DNA from: CAZLKN01 sp964560135
Lineage (GTDB): Bacteria > Actinomycetota > JAICYB01
DNA length: 57,059 nucleotides
Assembly (NCBI GenBank): GCA_964560135.1
Contig: CAZLKN010000018.1
Coordinates: 1 to 57,059, forward strand
Reading direction: 5' to 3'
Under the pieces are notes generated by a model. That model saw only the letters and a list, made by a program, of their open reading frames with translations, searched no databases and was not told the origin of the DNA. Below are positions 26,953-35,557 of the stretch, one piece after another (the first letter of the stretch is position 1; each line of letters starts with the position of its first letter). The position numbers and the translations under genes were made by a program.

Positions 26953-27801
26953 ATGATCCCCGACGCCGCATTCGGACGCACCGGACACCGCAGCACCCGC
27001 ACCATCTTCGGTGCCGCCGCCCTCGCCGGCGTCGATCAGGCGGCCGCCGACCGCGTCCTCGAGATGCTCGTTTCCTCCGGGGTCAACCACATCGACACGG
27101 CGGCGAGCTACGGCGCCGCCGAGGATCGGATCGGACCGTGGATGCGCACGCACCGCGACCGGTTCTTCCTGGCAACCAAGACCGGTGAGCGCACCTACGC
27201 GGCCGCGCGCGACGAGATCCGCAGGTCGCTCGAGCGGTTGCAGGTCGACCGGGTCGATCTCATCCAGCTCCACAATCTCGTCGACCCCGCCGAATGGGAG
27301 ACCGCCCTCGGCGAGGGCGGCGCGCTGCGGGCCGCGGTGGAGGCCCGCGACGAGGGACTGGTCCGCTTCATCGGGGTCACCGGGCATGGAACGACGGTCG
27401 CCGCCATGCACCGGCGCAGCCTGGAGCGATTCCCCTTCGACGCCGTCCTGTTCCCGTACAACCACCCGATGATGCAGAACCCGTCCTACGCCGCCGACGT
27501 CGACAGCCTCCTCGGCCTGTGCGCCGAGCGCGGCGTCGCCGTCCAGACCATCAAGTCGATCGCCCGGGGGGCCTGGGGGACGGATGCGCCGTTCGCCACC
27601 ACCTGGTACGAGCCGCTGTCCGAGCAGGCGGACATCGACGCGGCCGTCCACTGGGTCCTCGGACGGCCGGAGGCGTTCCTGAACACCGTCGGTGACGTCT
27701 CCCTGCTGCCGAAGGTGCTGGACGCCGCATCCCGCTTCACGGAGGCACCCTCCGAGGAGCGGATGCGCGACCTGGCGCTCGCCCCGCTGTTCACCTCGTA
27801 G
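26953..27801 (+). CDS. Short aldo/keto reductase
   Basis: A 282-residue AKR, shorter than the other three. The tetrad is D48 (HIDTAASYG), Y53, K76 (LATKTGE) and H107 (LIQLHNL). The start is ATG 26953 after AGGAGGG. The sequence YNHPMMQNPSYAAD and VQTIKSIARG fits AKRs of the YhdN/predicted-oxidoreductase branch. Cotranscribed with the YicI-like GH31 upstream and convergent with the HxG PhyH gene downstream, five bases away. Confidence 0.85.
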   Translation: MIPDAAFGRTGHRSTRTIFGAAALAGVDQAAADRVLEMLVSSGVNHIDTAASYGAAEDRIGPWMRTHRDRFFLATKTGERTYAAARDEIRRSLERLQVDRVDLIQLHNLVDPAEWETALGEGGALRAAVEARDEGLVRFIGVTGHGTTVAAMHRRSLERFPFDAVLFPYNHPMMQNPSYAADVDSLLGLCAERGVAVQTIKSIARGAWGTDAPFATTWYEPLSEQADIDAAVHWVLGRPEAFLNTVGDVSLLPKVLDAASRFTEAPSEERMRDLALAPLFTS

Positions 27802-27805
27802 CGCC

Positions 27806-28720
27806 TCAGCGGAACAGGCGGCGGTCTGCGCCGTAGCGGTACGGGGGCTCGTCGGCGTCCACCGGGGGACGGATGACCGTCTCGCCGTCGTCCTCGATGA
27901 GCGGGCGGTTGTAGAAGTACGCCGGTTCCAATGCCGCCTGCTGCACCTCCGTCAACTCCTGCACCCATTCCGGATACGTCGCCTCGTGGAACCCGGGCCC
28001 GTACTGCACCCACTTCGGCGCGTACCGGTACAGTGCGGCGCGTCGCTCGTGGTCCGCCGTCCACGGCAACGTTCCGTGGGTGAGCGCCTCGGTGAAGATC
28101 AACAGGTCGCCGGCGCGGACGGACGGATTGCGGATGACGTGCGTGTCCCGCTCCATCCGGTCGATCTCCAGCGGACGCAGGAAGTTCGTCTTGTGGCTCC
28201 CGGGGATGCAGCCGAAACCGCCCTGGCCCTCCAGCTGATCGGTCAACGCGTACTGGAACACCATGAGCCCGTTGCGGATCTCGCCGTTGCGGTACACGTA
28301 GTAGGCGCCCCCCTGCCAGTGCGGATCCCCCAGGTGGAAACCGAGCCCCTCGGTGCCCTTGACCGAATGGAAGATCGTCGGCATGTGATCCATGTGCCAT
28401 CCACGCCCCAGGAATCCGTTCAGGTACCCGACGAGCTTCGGGTGGACGATGAGGTCGCGGAAGGGCTCGCACCACGGACGATCCCAGAGGAGCATCCCAC
28501 CGAGCTTCCCCCGTCGATGCTCTCCCTCCAGCGCCTTGGCCTCGGCGAGATACGATTCGTCCTCGACTCGCGTGTCTAGGTTCGCGTCGATGGCCTCGTT
28601 GAGCCGGCGGACCTCGTCGCCCGTCAGGAAGTTCTCCACCACGAGGTATCCCTGGAGATCGAACAGGTACTTCTCCCGGTCTGTCAGCACCGGTGCCTGC
28701 ACGTCGGCTTCCATCACCAT
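27806..28720 (-). CDS. PhyH-family oxygenase with an HxG motif, cotranscribed with GH31
   Basis: A 304-residue paralogue of the PhyH at 16897. The first iron ligand is H129, followed by leucine and G131 where the family has aspartate (HLGD, with D132 one residue late). The distal histidine is H215 (EALTHGTLPW) and R226/R227 bind 2OG. CIPGSHKTNF is conserved. Loss of the aspartate in both paralogues argues against a sequencing error. ATG 28720 follows GGAGGG. The gene begins 12 bases after the stop of the YihQ-like GH31, so a glycosidase and an oxygenase are made together. Halogenase-like or altered hydroxylase chemistry are both possible. Confidence 0.75.
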   Translation of the reverse strand: MVMEADVQAPVLTDREKYLFDLQGYLVVENFLTGDEVRRLNEAIDANLDTRVEDESYLAEAKALEGEHRRGKLGGMLLWDRPWCEPFRDLIVHPKLVGYLNGFLGRGWHMDHMPTIFHSVKGTEGLGFHLGDPHWQGGAYYVYRNGEIRNGLMVFQYALTDQLEGQGGFGCIPGSHKTNFLRPLEIDRMERDTHVIRNPSVRAGDLLIFTEALTHGTLPWTADHERRAALYRYAPKWVQYGPGFHEATYPEWVQELTEVQQAALEPAYFYNRPLIEDDGETVIRPPVDADEPPYRYGADRRLFR

Positions 28721-28732
28721 GCCGCTTCCCTC

Positions 28733-30832
28733 CTAGGCGAGTCGTAGGCGCACGTCGGTTCCTTCGGCTTCGTCGATGCGCACACCCGCCGGTGTGGCGG
28801 TGGTGTACCGGCGGCTTCGAGCAGATGCCACATCGACGGCCTCACCACGCACGCGGATCGTCGTTCCGTCGAAGAGCGTCCGTTCGGCCTCCCCGGGAAC
28901 GGCCCGCACCTCGAGCGCGAACCCGCCCTCCGCGTATCGGGGATCGTTCAGGTCGAGCGGGACGTCCGCCAGCATCGCCACAACCCCGTCCGCGCGCTGC
29001 AGAGCCGGCCACCGCTCGGGCGGCGCCTCGACCTCGATCCAGCCCGGTCCCTCGTAGCGGGCATCTGTCCAGATGTCGAGCCATCCGCCGGGCGGCAGCC
29101 ACATGCGCCTGGTGCGCGCTCCCTTCTCGAGAACCGGAGCGCACAGCAGGTCGGGCCCCAGCAGGTACTCGTCTGGCAGCGTCCACGCCTCGGGGTGGTC
29201 GGGCGCGTCGAGCATCAGTCCGCGCATGATGGGCACGCCGGTGGCCGATGCCTCGTGCGCGCAGGTGTACAGGTACGGGAAGAGCGCCAGGTGCCATGCT
29301 GCGCAGCGCCGCCAGCAGTCGATCGTGTCCTCGTCGGTCCAGACGTCGACCGGCGTCTCGTCGTAGAAGCCGAGGTGCTCCCGCATCACCGGGCTCATCG
29401 CACCGAGCTGGCAGAACCGCATCCACAGCTCGCGGTCCTGCGTCCCGCCGCCGAGGGGATGCTGGTCGCTCAGACCGACGACGGCGGCGATGTCCGGCCC
29501 CCAGGCCGCCACCCCCATGAGCCCCAGCGAGATCCCCGAGGGCGGCAGGGCGCCGATCCCCGCCTCGCGGCTCCAGTCGCGGGTCTGGTCCCCGGGCCAG
29601 AACACGGGGGCGTGGGCCTGCGCACCGAGGTAGCCGGGGCGGGCGAAGAACAACGCGTCGGGTTTGGTGCGCCGGATCTCCGCGAGGGCGGCACGGTGGT
29701 ACTGGATCGGATACCGGTTGTGCGATTCCGCCTCCGTGCTGCCGTCGTGCAGGCGCACGCCGGGCGGGACGCCGTCGCCGAAGTCCTGCATCCAGCCGTC
29801 GAACCCCTCCTCGAGCAGGATCCTGCGCAGGAGCCCCTGCCACCACGCGACGGCGTCGGGGTTGGTGAAGTCCACGACGGCGGCACCGTCTTCCAGGCTG
29901 TGGACCCCGGTCGCCTCCGCCATCCCGTAGGCGTCGCCCTCGAAGGGGTGCAGCGAGGTGGCATAGGCAGGGCCGCCGGAAGCCTCGGGCACGGCGAAGC
30001 CGCGCGCGACGGCTTCGTCGTGAGCTGGGGTGCCCCGGTACAGATAGGGGTTCACGTAGCTCAGGACGCGGAACCCGAGGTCGTGGAGCGCCTCCACCGT
30101 CGCCGCGATGTCCGGATACTCGCCGAGCGGATAGCTGCCCGCGGCCGGGAATCCGGAGTTGGTCTCCGGCTGGTAGTGGGCATCGAGCCAGATGGCGCTC
30201 GCCGGGACGCTCTCGCTGCGCATCCGTCCGGCCTCCGCGCGGACGAGGTCGTCGCCACCGCGTATCGCCTTCCACACACCGTAGGCCCAGGGTGGCGCCA
30301 GCGGCGGACGCCCCGTGAGCTCGGTCAGGACCCGGACGGCCCGGATCGGGGGGCCGTCGATGACCACGACGTTGATCTCCTCGCCGGGGACGCGGAGCAC
30401 GACCTCGTCCGGACGGCGCACGGCGAACTCCATCCGGTACCGGCGGCTGGTCTCGATGAAGGCGGCGTAGCCACTCGAGGCGTAGAAGTACGGACCGACC
30501 TTGTAGCCACCGTCGAGGCCGTGGAAGGCGAGTCCGGCGTTGAGCGACTGGCCGACCCAGCCGTCGAGCACACGCCCGCGCTTGTCGAGCTGGGTGAACT
30601 GCTCACCACCGCCCACGAAGTGCTCCTGAAGCCCGCAGGGAAGCACGATCTCGACCGCCCAGGCGCCGGGAGCGCTGGCCGAGAGGCGATGGATGCCGTC
30701 GGCGACCGGCGTGGCGCGCATGTCGACCGGGACGCGCGCAGCGGTGGTGTCCACCCGTTGCGCCCGAGCGCGGCCGACCATGCCCTCCACCGGGCCATTC
30801 CCCGCATCGCCCCGCCCTCCGGATCCCGCCAC
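28733..30832 (-). CDS. GH31 alpha-glycosidase, YihQ-like framework
   Basis: A 699-residue GH31 closely related to the one at 158-2230. The nucleophile is D350 (GWMQDFG) and the acid/base D447 (WGPDIA). HYQPETNSG lies at 219-227, WPGDQTRDWS and GGGEQFTQLDKRG are shared, and the YihQ R/W pair is missing. The GTG at 30832 is used here, but an ATG at 30781 aligns better with the paralogue start, and neither has a strong Shine-Dalgarno. First gene of an operon with the HxG PhyH and divergent from the AKR at 30932, with an inverted repeat between. Confidence 0.85.
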   Translation of the reverse strand: MAGSGGRGDAGNGPVEGMVGRARAQRVDTTAARVPVDMRATPVADGIHRLSASAPGAWAVEIVLPCGLQEHFVGGGEQFTQLDKRGRVLDGWVGQSLNAGLAFHGLDGGYKVGPYFYASSGYAAFIETSRRYRMEFAVRRPDEVVLRVPGEEINVVVIDGPPIRAVRVLTELTGRPPLAPPWAYGVWKAIRGGDDLVRAEAGRMRSESVPASAIWLDAHYQPETNSGFPAAGSYPLGEYPDIAATVEALHDLGFRVLSYVNPYLYRGTPAHDEAVARGFAVPEASGGPAYATSLHPFEGDAYGMAEATGVHSLEDGAAVVDFTNPDAVAWWQGLLRRILLEEGFDGWMQDFGDGVPPGVRLHDGSTEAESHNRYPIQYHRAALAEIRRTKPDALFFARPGYLGAQAHAPVFWPGDQTRDWSREAGIGALPPSGISLGLMGVAAWGPDIAAVVGLSDQHPLGGGTQDRELWMRFCQLGAMSPVMREHLGFYDETPVDVWTDEDTIDCWRRCAAWHLALFPYLYTCAHEASATGVPIMRGLMLDAPDHPEAWTLPDEYLLGPDLLCAPVLEKGARTRRMWLPPGGWLDIWTDARYEGPGWIEVEAPPERWPALQRADGVVAMLADVPLDLNDPRYAEGGFALEVRAVPGEAERTLFDGTTIRVRGEAVDVASARSRRYTTATPAGVRIDEAEGTDVRLRLA

Positions 30833-30867
30833 GTCGGCTCCATCCCTCGGTCCCGCGCCTCTACAGT

Positions 30868-30888
30868 TTGTTTACAATCCTTACGGAA
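30868..30888. promoter_or_regulatory. AT-rich inverted repeat between divergent GH31 and AKR operons
   Basis: TTGTTTACAATCCTTACGGAA-like site; half-sites TTGTTTA and TTACGGAA, core TCCTTAC. Nearly the same as the site at 24820. Its position could control both the GH31-PhyH operon and the AKR-GH31 operon. Confidence 0.55.
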
Positions 30889-30931
30889 CAGGAGTCAACG
30901 CGTTGGGTGCGAACCCGATCGGAGGGAAGCT

Positions 30932-31891
30932 ATGGAGTATCGTCAGCTCGGCCGGACGGGTACACGTGTTTCGACACTGTGCCTCGGTGCCATGAACTTC
31001 AACGACGCCAACGCCGACGAGGGCGTCGCGACGATCGACGCGGCCCTCGACGCGGGGATCAACTTCATCGACACGGCGAACGTGTATTCGCGGGGACAGT
31101 CGGAGGCCGTCGTCGGACGGGCGCTGGAGGGCAAGCGGGACGGCGTCGTGGTGGCCACGAAGGTGCACGGACGGATGACCGACGAGGGCCAGAACGACTA
31201 CGGCAACAGCCGGCGGCACATCAAGCTCCAGTGCGAGGCGAGCCTCAAGCGGCTGCGCACCGACTACATCGACCTCTACCAGCTCCACCGCCCCGACCCC
31301 AGCACGCCGGTCGAGGAGTCGCTTCAGGCGCTCGATGACCTCGTCCGCGAGGGCAAGGTCCACTACGTGGGGTTCTCGACGTTCCTCCCCGCGTGGCAGA
31401 CCATGGAGGCGCTGGCGATCGCGGAGCGCCATCACCTGGCCTCGGCCCCCGTCTGCGAGCAGCCTCCCTACAACCTGCTCGAGCGCAGGATCGAAGGCGA
31501 CCTGGTCCCGCTCGCCAAGAAGCACGGTCTGGCGCTCATCCCCTGGAGTCCGCTCGCCTGGGGGATCCTCACCGGCAAGTACTCCGGCGGAGTCCCGGAG
31601 GGTTCACGCTTGTCGCGGGGGGACCGGACGTCGAGCGAGGAGTTCAAATCCGCCGTGGCCAAGGCCGATGCGCTCTCGAAGCTCGCCGCGGGCGCCGGCC
31701 TGAGCCTGATCGCGCTCTCGCTGGCCTGGCTCAACCACATGGAGGCGGTGACGTCGCCGATCATCGGACCGAAGGATCGCGCCCAGCTCGCCGACAACCT
31801 GGCCGCAGCCGACGTGAAGCTCGACGACGACCTCCTGGCCCGCATCGACGAGATCGTCCCGCCGCAGAGCGTCACGTTCCCGCTGTACTGA
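30932..31891 (+). CDS. Aldo/keto reductase
   Basis: A 319-residue AKR with tetrad D47 (FIDTANVY), Y52, K77 (VATKVHG) and H119 (LYQLHRPD). The start is ATG 30932 after GGAGGGAAGC. PYNLLERRIE, NSRRHIK and the C-terminal PIIGPKD match the AKR at 8752. Such AKRs reduce aldehydes or ketoses with NADPH. It leads an operon with the GH31 at 32018 and faces the GH31-PhyH operon, so oxygenase and reductase promoters share one intergenic region. That is the gene set expected if the oxygenase makes an aldehyde sugar. Confidence 0.85.
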   Translation: MEYRQLGRTGTRVSTLCLGAMNFNDANADEGVATIDAALDAGINFIDTANVYSRGQSEAVVGRALEGKRDGVVVATKVHGRMTDEGQNDYGNSRRHIKLQCEASLKRLRTDYIDLYQLHRPDPSTPVEESLQALDDLVREGKVHYVGFSTFLPAWQTMEALAIAERHHLASAPVCEQPPYNLLERRIEGDLVPLAKKHGLALIPWSPLAWGILTGKYSGGVPEGSRLSRGDRTSSEEFKSAVAKADALSKLAAGAGLSLIALSLAWLNHMEAVTSPIIGPKDRAQLADNLAAADVKLDDDLLARIDEIVPPQSVTFPLY

Positions 31892-32017
31892 CCGGCTCGT
31901 CGATGAGAAAGGCCAGACGCCATCAGTGACCGCCTCCGGCCGCTGGGCCATCTGTCCTGGCCCGCTCCCCTGGCCGATGGCCACCTCGCCATCGACGCGT
32001 GGCGGTCCGCCCGTCTG

Positions 32018-33946
32018 GTGGACGGCGAGATCCGGCTCGAGACCGGTCGTGGAGCCCGGCTGCTCGCCCGATGCACGCTGCCCGTCCCCGGTGTGCTCCG
32101 GGTACGCATCGGGGAGGCCCTGGGGCCCCCGGCCCCCTCTCCGATGCTCGTCGACTTCGACGAGCATCCGGCCGGCCTCGCCACCGACGAACACGGATCG
32201 ATCAGCGTCACCGGATCGGGGGTGGAGGCGGCGTGGTCGGCGGACGCAGCGTTCACCTTCGGTCCGTACCGGCGGGCCTCCGCGGTGCGATGGCCCCACG
32301 ACCCGGCTCCCGATCTCGGTCCGCTGGCCGGACGGATCCTCGGGCCCGATGGGCCCGCCGGGTTCCTCGAAGCCGTCCATCTCGCGCCGGACGCAGCCGT
32401 CTACGGAGGGGGCGAGAGCTTCCAGGGCCCCGATCTGCGGGGACGTACCCGGCGGCTCTTCAACATGGATCCGATCCTCGCCTCGGGCTTCGATGCCTCC
32501 TACCTGAACGTCCCCTTCTTCTGGTCCGATGCGGGCTGGGGACTGCTCGTGCACTCGGGCGCACCCGTCCGCGCCGACATCGCCGCAACCTATTCCGAGG
32601 CCGCCGCGGTGGCTGTGGAGGGCCCCGAACTCGACCTGTTCATGTTCGCCGGCGATGCGCCGGCGATCCTGTCCGGCTATCACCAGGTCACCGGACTGCC
32701 CGGTGCCTTCCCCTCGTGGGCGCTCGGCACATGGACGAGCCGCTGCTCGTACCTGAACGCGGAGGAGATCGACAGCGTCCTCGACGGCTACGAGCAGGCG
32801 GACTGTCCCGTGGACGTCGTCCACGTGGACGCCTGGGCGGAAGGGGTGCTCATGCGCGAGGGAACCTGCGATTGGGTGCCGGACCGGGCGCGGTTCCCCG
32901 AAGGATGGGCGCGGAGACTCGCCGAGCGCGGGGTCCGCGTGAGCCTGTGGCACAACCCTCATCTGTTCTCCGGACGGCAGTACGCCGAAGAGGCACGAGA
33001 GCGGGGATTCACCTTCACGCTCGACAGCGGCTCGGTGATGGTCGACTTCACGGATCCGGATGCCGTGGCGTGGTGGAAGAAGCGCGTCCAACAGACCCTG
33101 CGGTCGGAGGGCAACGCCGCCTTCAAGCCGGACTTCGGCGAGGAGGTTCCACTCGACGCCCGCACCGCCGACGGCCGCACCGGTCGCGCGATCCGCAACG
33201 AGTACGCCGTCCGCTACCAGCAGGCGACGCACGAAGCGATGCGTGAGGCTCTCGGCACCGACGAGATCGCCCTGTTCTGCCGGTCGGGGACCGCCGGCGC
33301 CCACCGCTACCCGTGCCACTGGGTCGGGGACACACCTTCGACCTGGGACGGCCTCGTCACCGCGCTGCGCGCGTGCCTGTCCCTGTCCCTGTCGGGTTTC
33401 GGCTTCGTCGCCCACGACGTGGGTGGATTCTGGACCCCCGCGTCCTTCGGGCCGATGCTCCGCTCGTTCGACACGATGGATCCCTCCCACCACATCGTCG
33501 ACGTCGAACCCGAGCTCTACGCGCGCTGGACGCAGTGGGGAGCGCTGTCCCCGGTCATGCGGTTCCACGGCACCGGACGGCGCGAGCCGACCGTCTACCC
33601 CGAGCCCGCGCGATCGGTGGCCATCGCCGCATGCCGGCTCCGCAGGTCCCTGCGGCCCTACCTGGAGCAGGCCGCGCGAGGTACGGCAACGCAGGGCACG
33701 CCGATGATGCGTCCGATGGCGCTGGCCTATCCCGGCGACCGGACGGCCCGCGGCGCCGACCTCCAGTACCTGCTGGGACCGGACATCCTGGTCGCCCCCA
33801 TCCTCGAACCCGGCGGCCATCGCAGCTTCTGGGCTCCGCCCGGACGCTGGGAAGGACTGATGGGGCTGGACCCCGTCGAGGGACCGGCGTGGGTCCGGGT
33901 GGCATGCGGGCTGGACGAGTTCCCCGCCTTCGTCCGCGCGGACTAG
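32018..33946 (+). CDS. GH31 alpha-glycosidase, start uncertain
   Basis: A GH31 of at least 642 residues with nucleophile D372 (FKPDFGEE) and acid/base D467 (VAHDVGGF). YPCHWVGDTPSTWDGL and VMRFHGTG place it nearer YicI than YihQ. The GTG at 32018 lacks a Shine-Dalgarno and truncates the N-terminal beta domain. The same frame stays open upstream to an ATC at 31922 (ISDRLRPLGHLSW), which reads like a real N-terminus preceded by GAAAGG. A rare ATC start or a sequencing error in a lost ATG is possible. It follows the AKR stop by about 30 bases if so, and is cotranscribed. Confidence 0.8.
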   Translation: MDGEIRLETGRGARLLARCTLPVPGVLRVRIGEALGPPAPSPMLVDFDEHPAGLATDEHGSISVTGSGVEAAWSADAAFTFGPYRRASAVRWPHDPAPDLGPLAGRILGPDGPAGFLEAVHLAPDAAVYGGGESFQGPDLRGRTRRLFNMDPILASGFDASYLNVPFFWSDAGWGLLVHSGAPVRADIAATYSEAAAVAVEGPELDLFMFAGDAPAILSGYHQVTGLPGAFPSWALGTWTSRCSYLNAEEIDSVLDGYEQADCPVDVVHVDAWAEGVLMREGTCDWVPDRARFPEGWARRLAERGVRVSLWHNPHLFSGRQYAEEARERGFTFTLDSGSVMVDFTDPDAVAWWKKRVQQTLRSEGNAAFKPDFGEEVPLDARTADGRTGRAIRNEYAVRYQQATHEAMREALGTDEIALFCRSGTAGAHRYPCHWVGDTPSTWDGLVTALRACLSLSLSGFGFVAHDVGGFWTPASFGPMLRSFDTMDPSHHIVDVEPELYARWTQWGALSPVMRFHGTGRREPTVYPEPARSVAIAACRLRRSLRPYLEQAARGTATQGTPMMRPMALAYPGDRTARGADLQYLLGPDILVAPILEPGGHRSFWAPPGRWEGLMGLDPVEGPAWVRVACGLDEFPAFVRAD

Positions 33947-33960
33947 AGGCGGAGACCCGC

Positions 33961-35502
33961 TCAGTGCACCTGCCGGTCCTGGCTCTCCCAGTACGGAGCC
34001 CGGAGCTTGAACTTCTGCAGCTTGCCCGTGGCCGTGCGGGGCAGCTCGTCTCGCAGCTCCACCCCCGTCGGGCACTTGAAGTGGGCCAGACGCTCCCGGC
34101 AGAAGTCGATCAGCTCGCGCTCGCCGGCCTCTGCCTTGTCCTTCAGGACCACGAGGGCCCGCACCGTTTCTCCCCACTTCTCGTCCGGGACGCCGATGAC
34201 GGCGACCTCGGCCACCGCCGGATGCTGGTACAGGCAGTCCTCGACCTCGATGGACGACACGTTCTCGCCCCCGGAGATGATGACGTCCTTCTTGCGGTCG
34301 GCGATCGTCACGAACGGCCCGTCGAGGTAGCCGCCGTCCCCGGTGTGGAACCAGCCGTCGGTGAGGACCGCGGCGGTCTGGTCGGGCTGCTCCCAGTACC
34401 CGGCGAACACGTTGTTGGAGCGGGCCAGCACCTCGCCCTCGTCGTCGGTGCGCACCTCGACGCCGATCGCCGGCGCGCCCGCACGTGACAGCCGCTGCGC
34501 ACGTTCGGCGGGGTCGAGCCGGTCCCACTCGGCCGGTGCCCGGTTCACGGTGAGCAGCGGGGAGGTCTCGGTCAGACCGTAGATCTGGATGAACTCCCAG
34601 CCCAGCTCGTCCTCGAAGCGCTCGATCACCTTCGACGGCGGCGGTGCCCCGGCCACCACCATGCGGACGCGGTCGCGTCCCGGGACGGTCTCGCCGCGCT
34701 CCCGCCGCGCCCCAGCCGCGTCGAGGACCATCGCCACCACCGCGGGGGCCCCGCAGAGCAGCGTCACGCCGTGCTCGTCCACCCGGCGGAGGATGTCCTC
34801 GCCGTCCACCTTGCGCAGGACGACCTGCTTGGCCCCCATCCCGGCCAGGGCGTAGGGCATCCCCCATCCGTTGCAGTGGAACATGGGCAGGGTGTGCAGG
34901 TAGACGTCACGGTCCGATACCCCTGTGTGCCAGCCGAAGGTGGTGGCGTTCAGCCACAGCCCCCGGTGCACGAGCTGCACACCCTTCGGGCGCGCTGTGG
35001 TCCCCGAGGTGTAGTTGATGCTCGCCGTCGCGTCCTCGTCCTGCTCGACGGTGGACGGCTCCTCGTCGGTGGGAGCGAACAACTCCGCGTCCTGGACCCC
35101 GTCGAGCAGGACACGGTGCTTCGCGCCCACACCGGCGAGCTGATCGTCCATCTCGGGGTCGACGAGCAGCACCGTGGCGCCCGAATGCTCGACGATATAC
35201 GCGACCTCTTCGGCGTTGAGCCGGAAGTTCACGGGCACGAGGATCCGCCCGTAGCCGCTCACGCCGAAGAAGGCGGTCAGGAAGCGCGCGGAGTTCGGCG
35301 ACACGATCGCCACCCGCTCGCCGGGACCCACCCCCATCTGTTCCAGCGCCAGTGCCATCCCGCGGGCACGTGCGGCCACATCACCATAGGTGAGGGCCCC
35401 AAGGGACCCGGGGCCTCCCGGCTCGTCCACCACGGCGACCCGGTCTCCGTACACCGTCGCGCCCCGGCGGAGGAAATCTGCGACGTTCAGTGGCACCCGC
35501 AT
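33961..35502 (-). CDS. AMP-dependent acyl-CoA synthetase
   Basis: A 513-residue adenylate-forming enzyme. It has YTSGTTARPKGV (phosphate loop), IYGLTETSP (adenine-binding), WFHTGDGGY and GPFVTIADRKKD (hinge), and PRTATGKLQKFKL with the catalytic lysine. It activates a carboxylic acid as an acyl-AMP and transfers it to CoA, most likely a medium-chain or aromatic acid (FadD-like). ATG 35502 follows GGGAGG. It lies between two GH31 genes, convergent with one and codirectional with the other. Its link to sugar catabolism is unclear; it may handle an acyl group released from an esterified sugar. Confidence 0.8.
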   Translation of the reverse strand: MRVPLNVADFLRRGATVYGDRVAVVDEPGGPGSLGALTYGDVAARARGMALALEQMGVGPGERVAIVSPNSARFLTAFFGVSGYGRILVPVNFRLNAEEVAYIVEHSGATVLLVDPEMDDQLAGVGAKHRVLLDGVQDAELFAPTDEEPSTVEQDEDATASINYTSGTTARPKGVQLVHRGLWLNATTFGWHTGVSDRDVYLHTLPMFHCNGWGMPYALAGMGAKQVVLRKVDGEDILRRVDEHGVTLLCGAPAVVAMVLDAAGARRERGETVPGRDRVRMVVAGAPPPSKVIERFEDELGWEFIQIYGLTETSPLLTVNRAPAEWDRLDPAERAQRLSRAGAPAIGVEVRTDDEGEVLARSNNVFAGYWEQPDQTAAVLTDGWFHTGDGGYLDGPFVTIADRKKDVIISGGENVSSIEVEDCLYQHPAVAEVAVIGVPDEKWGETVRALVVLKDKAEAGERELIDFCRERLAHFKCPTGVELRDELPRTATGKLQKFKLRAPYWESQDRQVH

Positions 35503-35557
35503 CGCGCACCTCCCTGAGAGTTCTGGATCCCAACCTACCGTCCCTGGAGCACAGCCC

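Noticed and set aside
31604..34867. Long minus-strand open frame (1087 codons) spanning GH31 and ligase genes
   Set aside because: Its content is Arg/Gly-rich shadow sequence, and the real genes in other frames explain the region.
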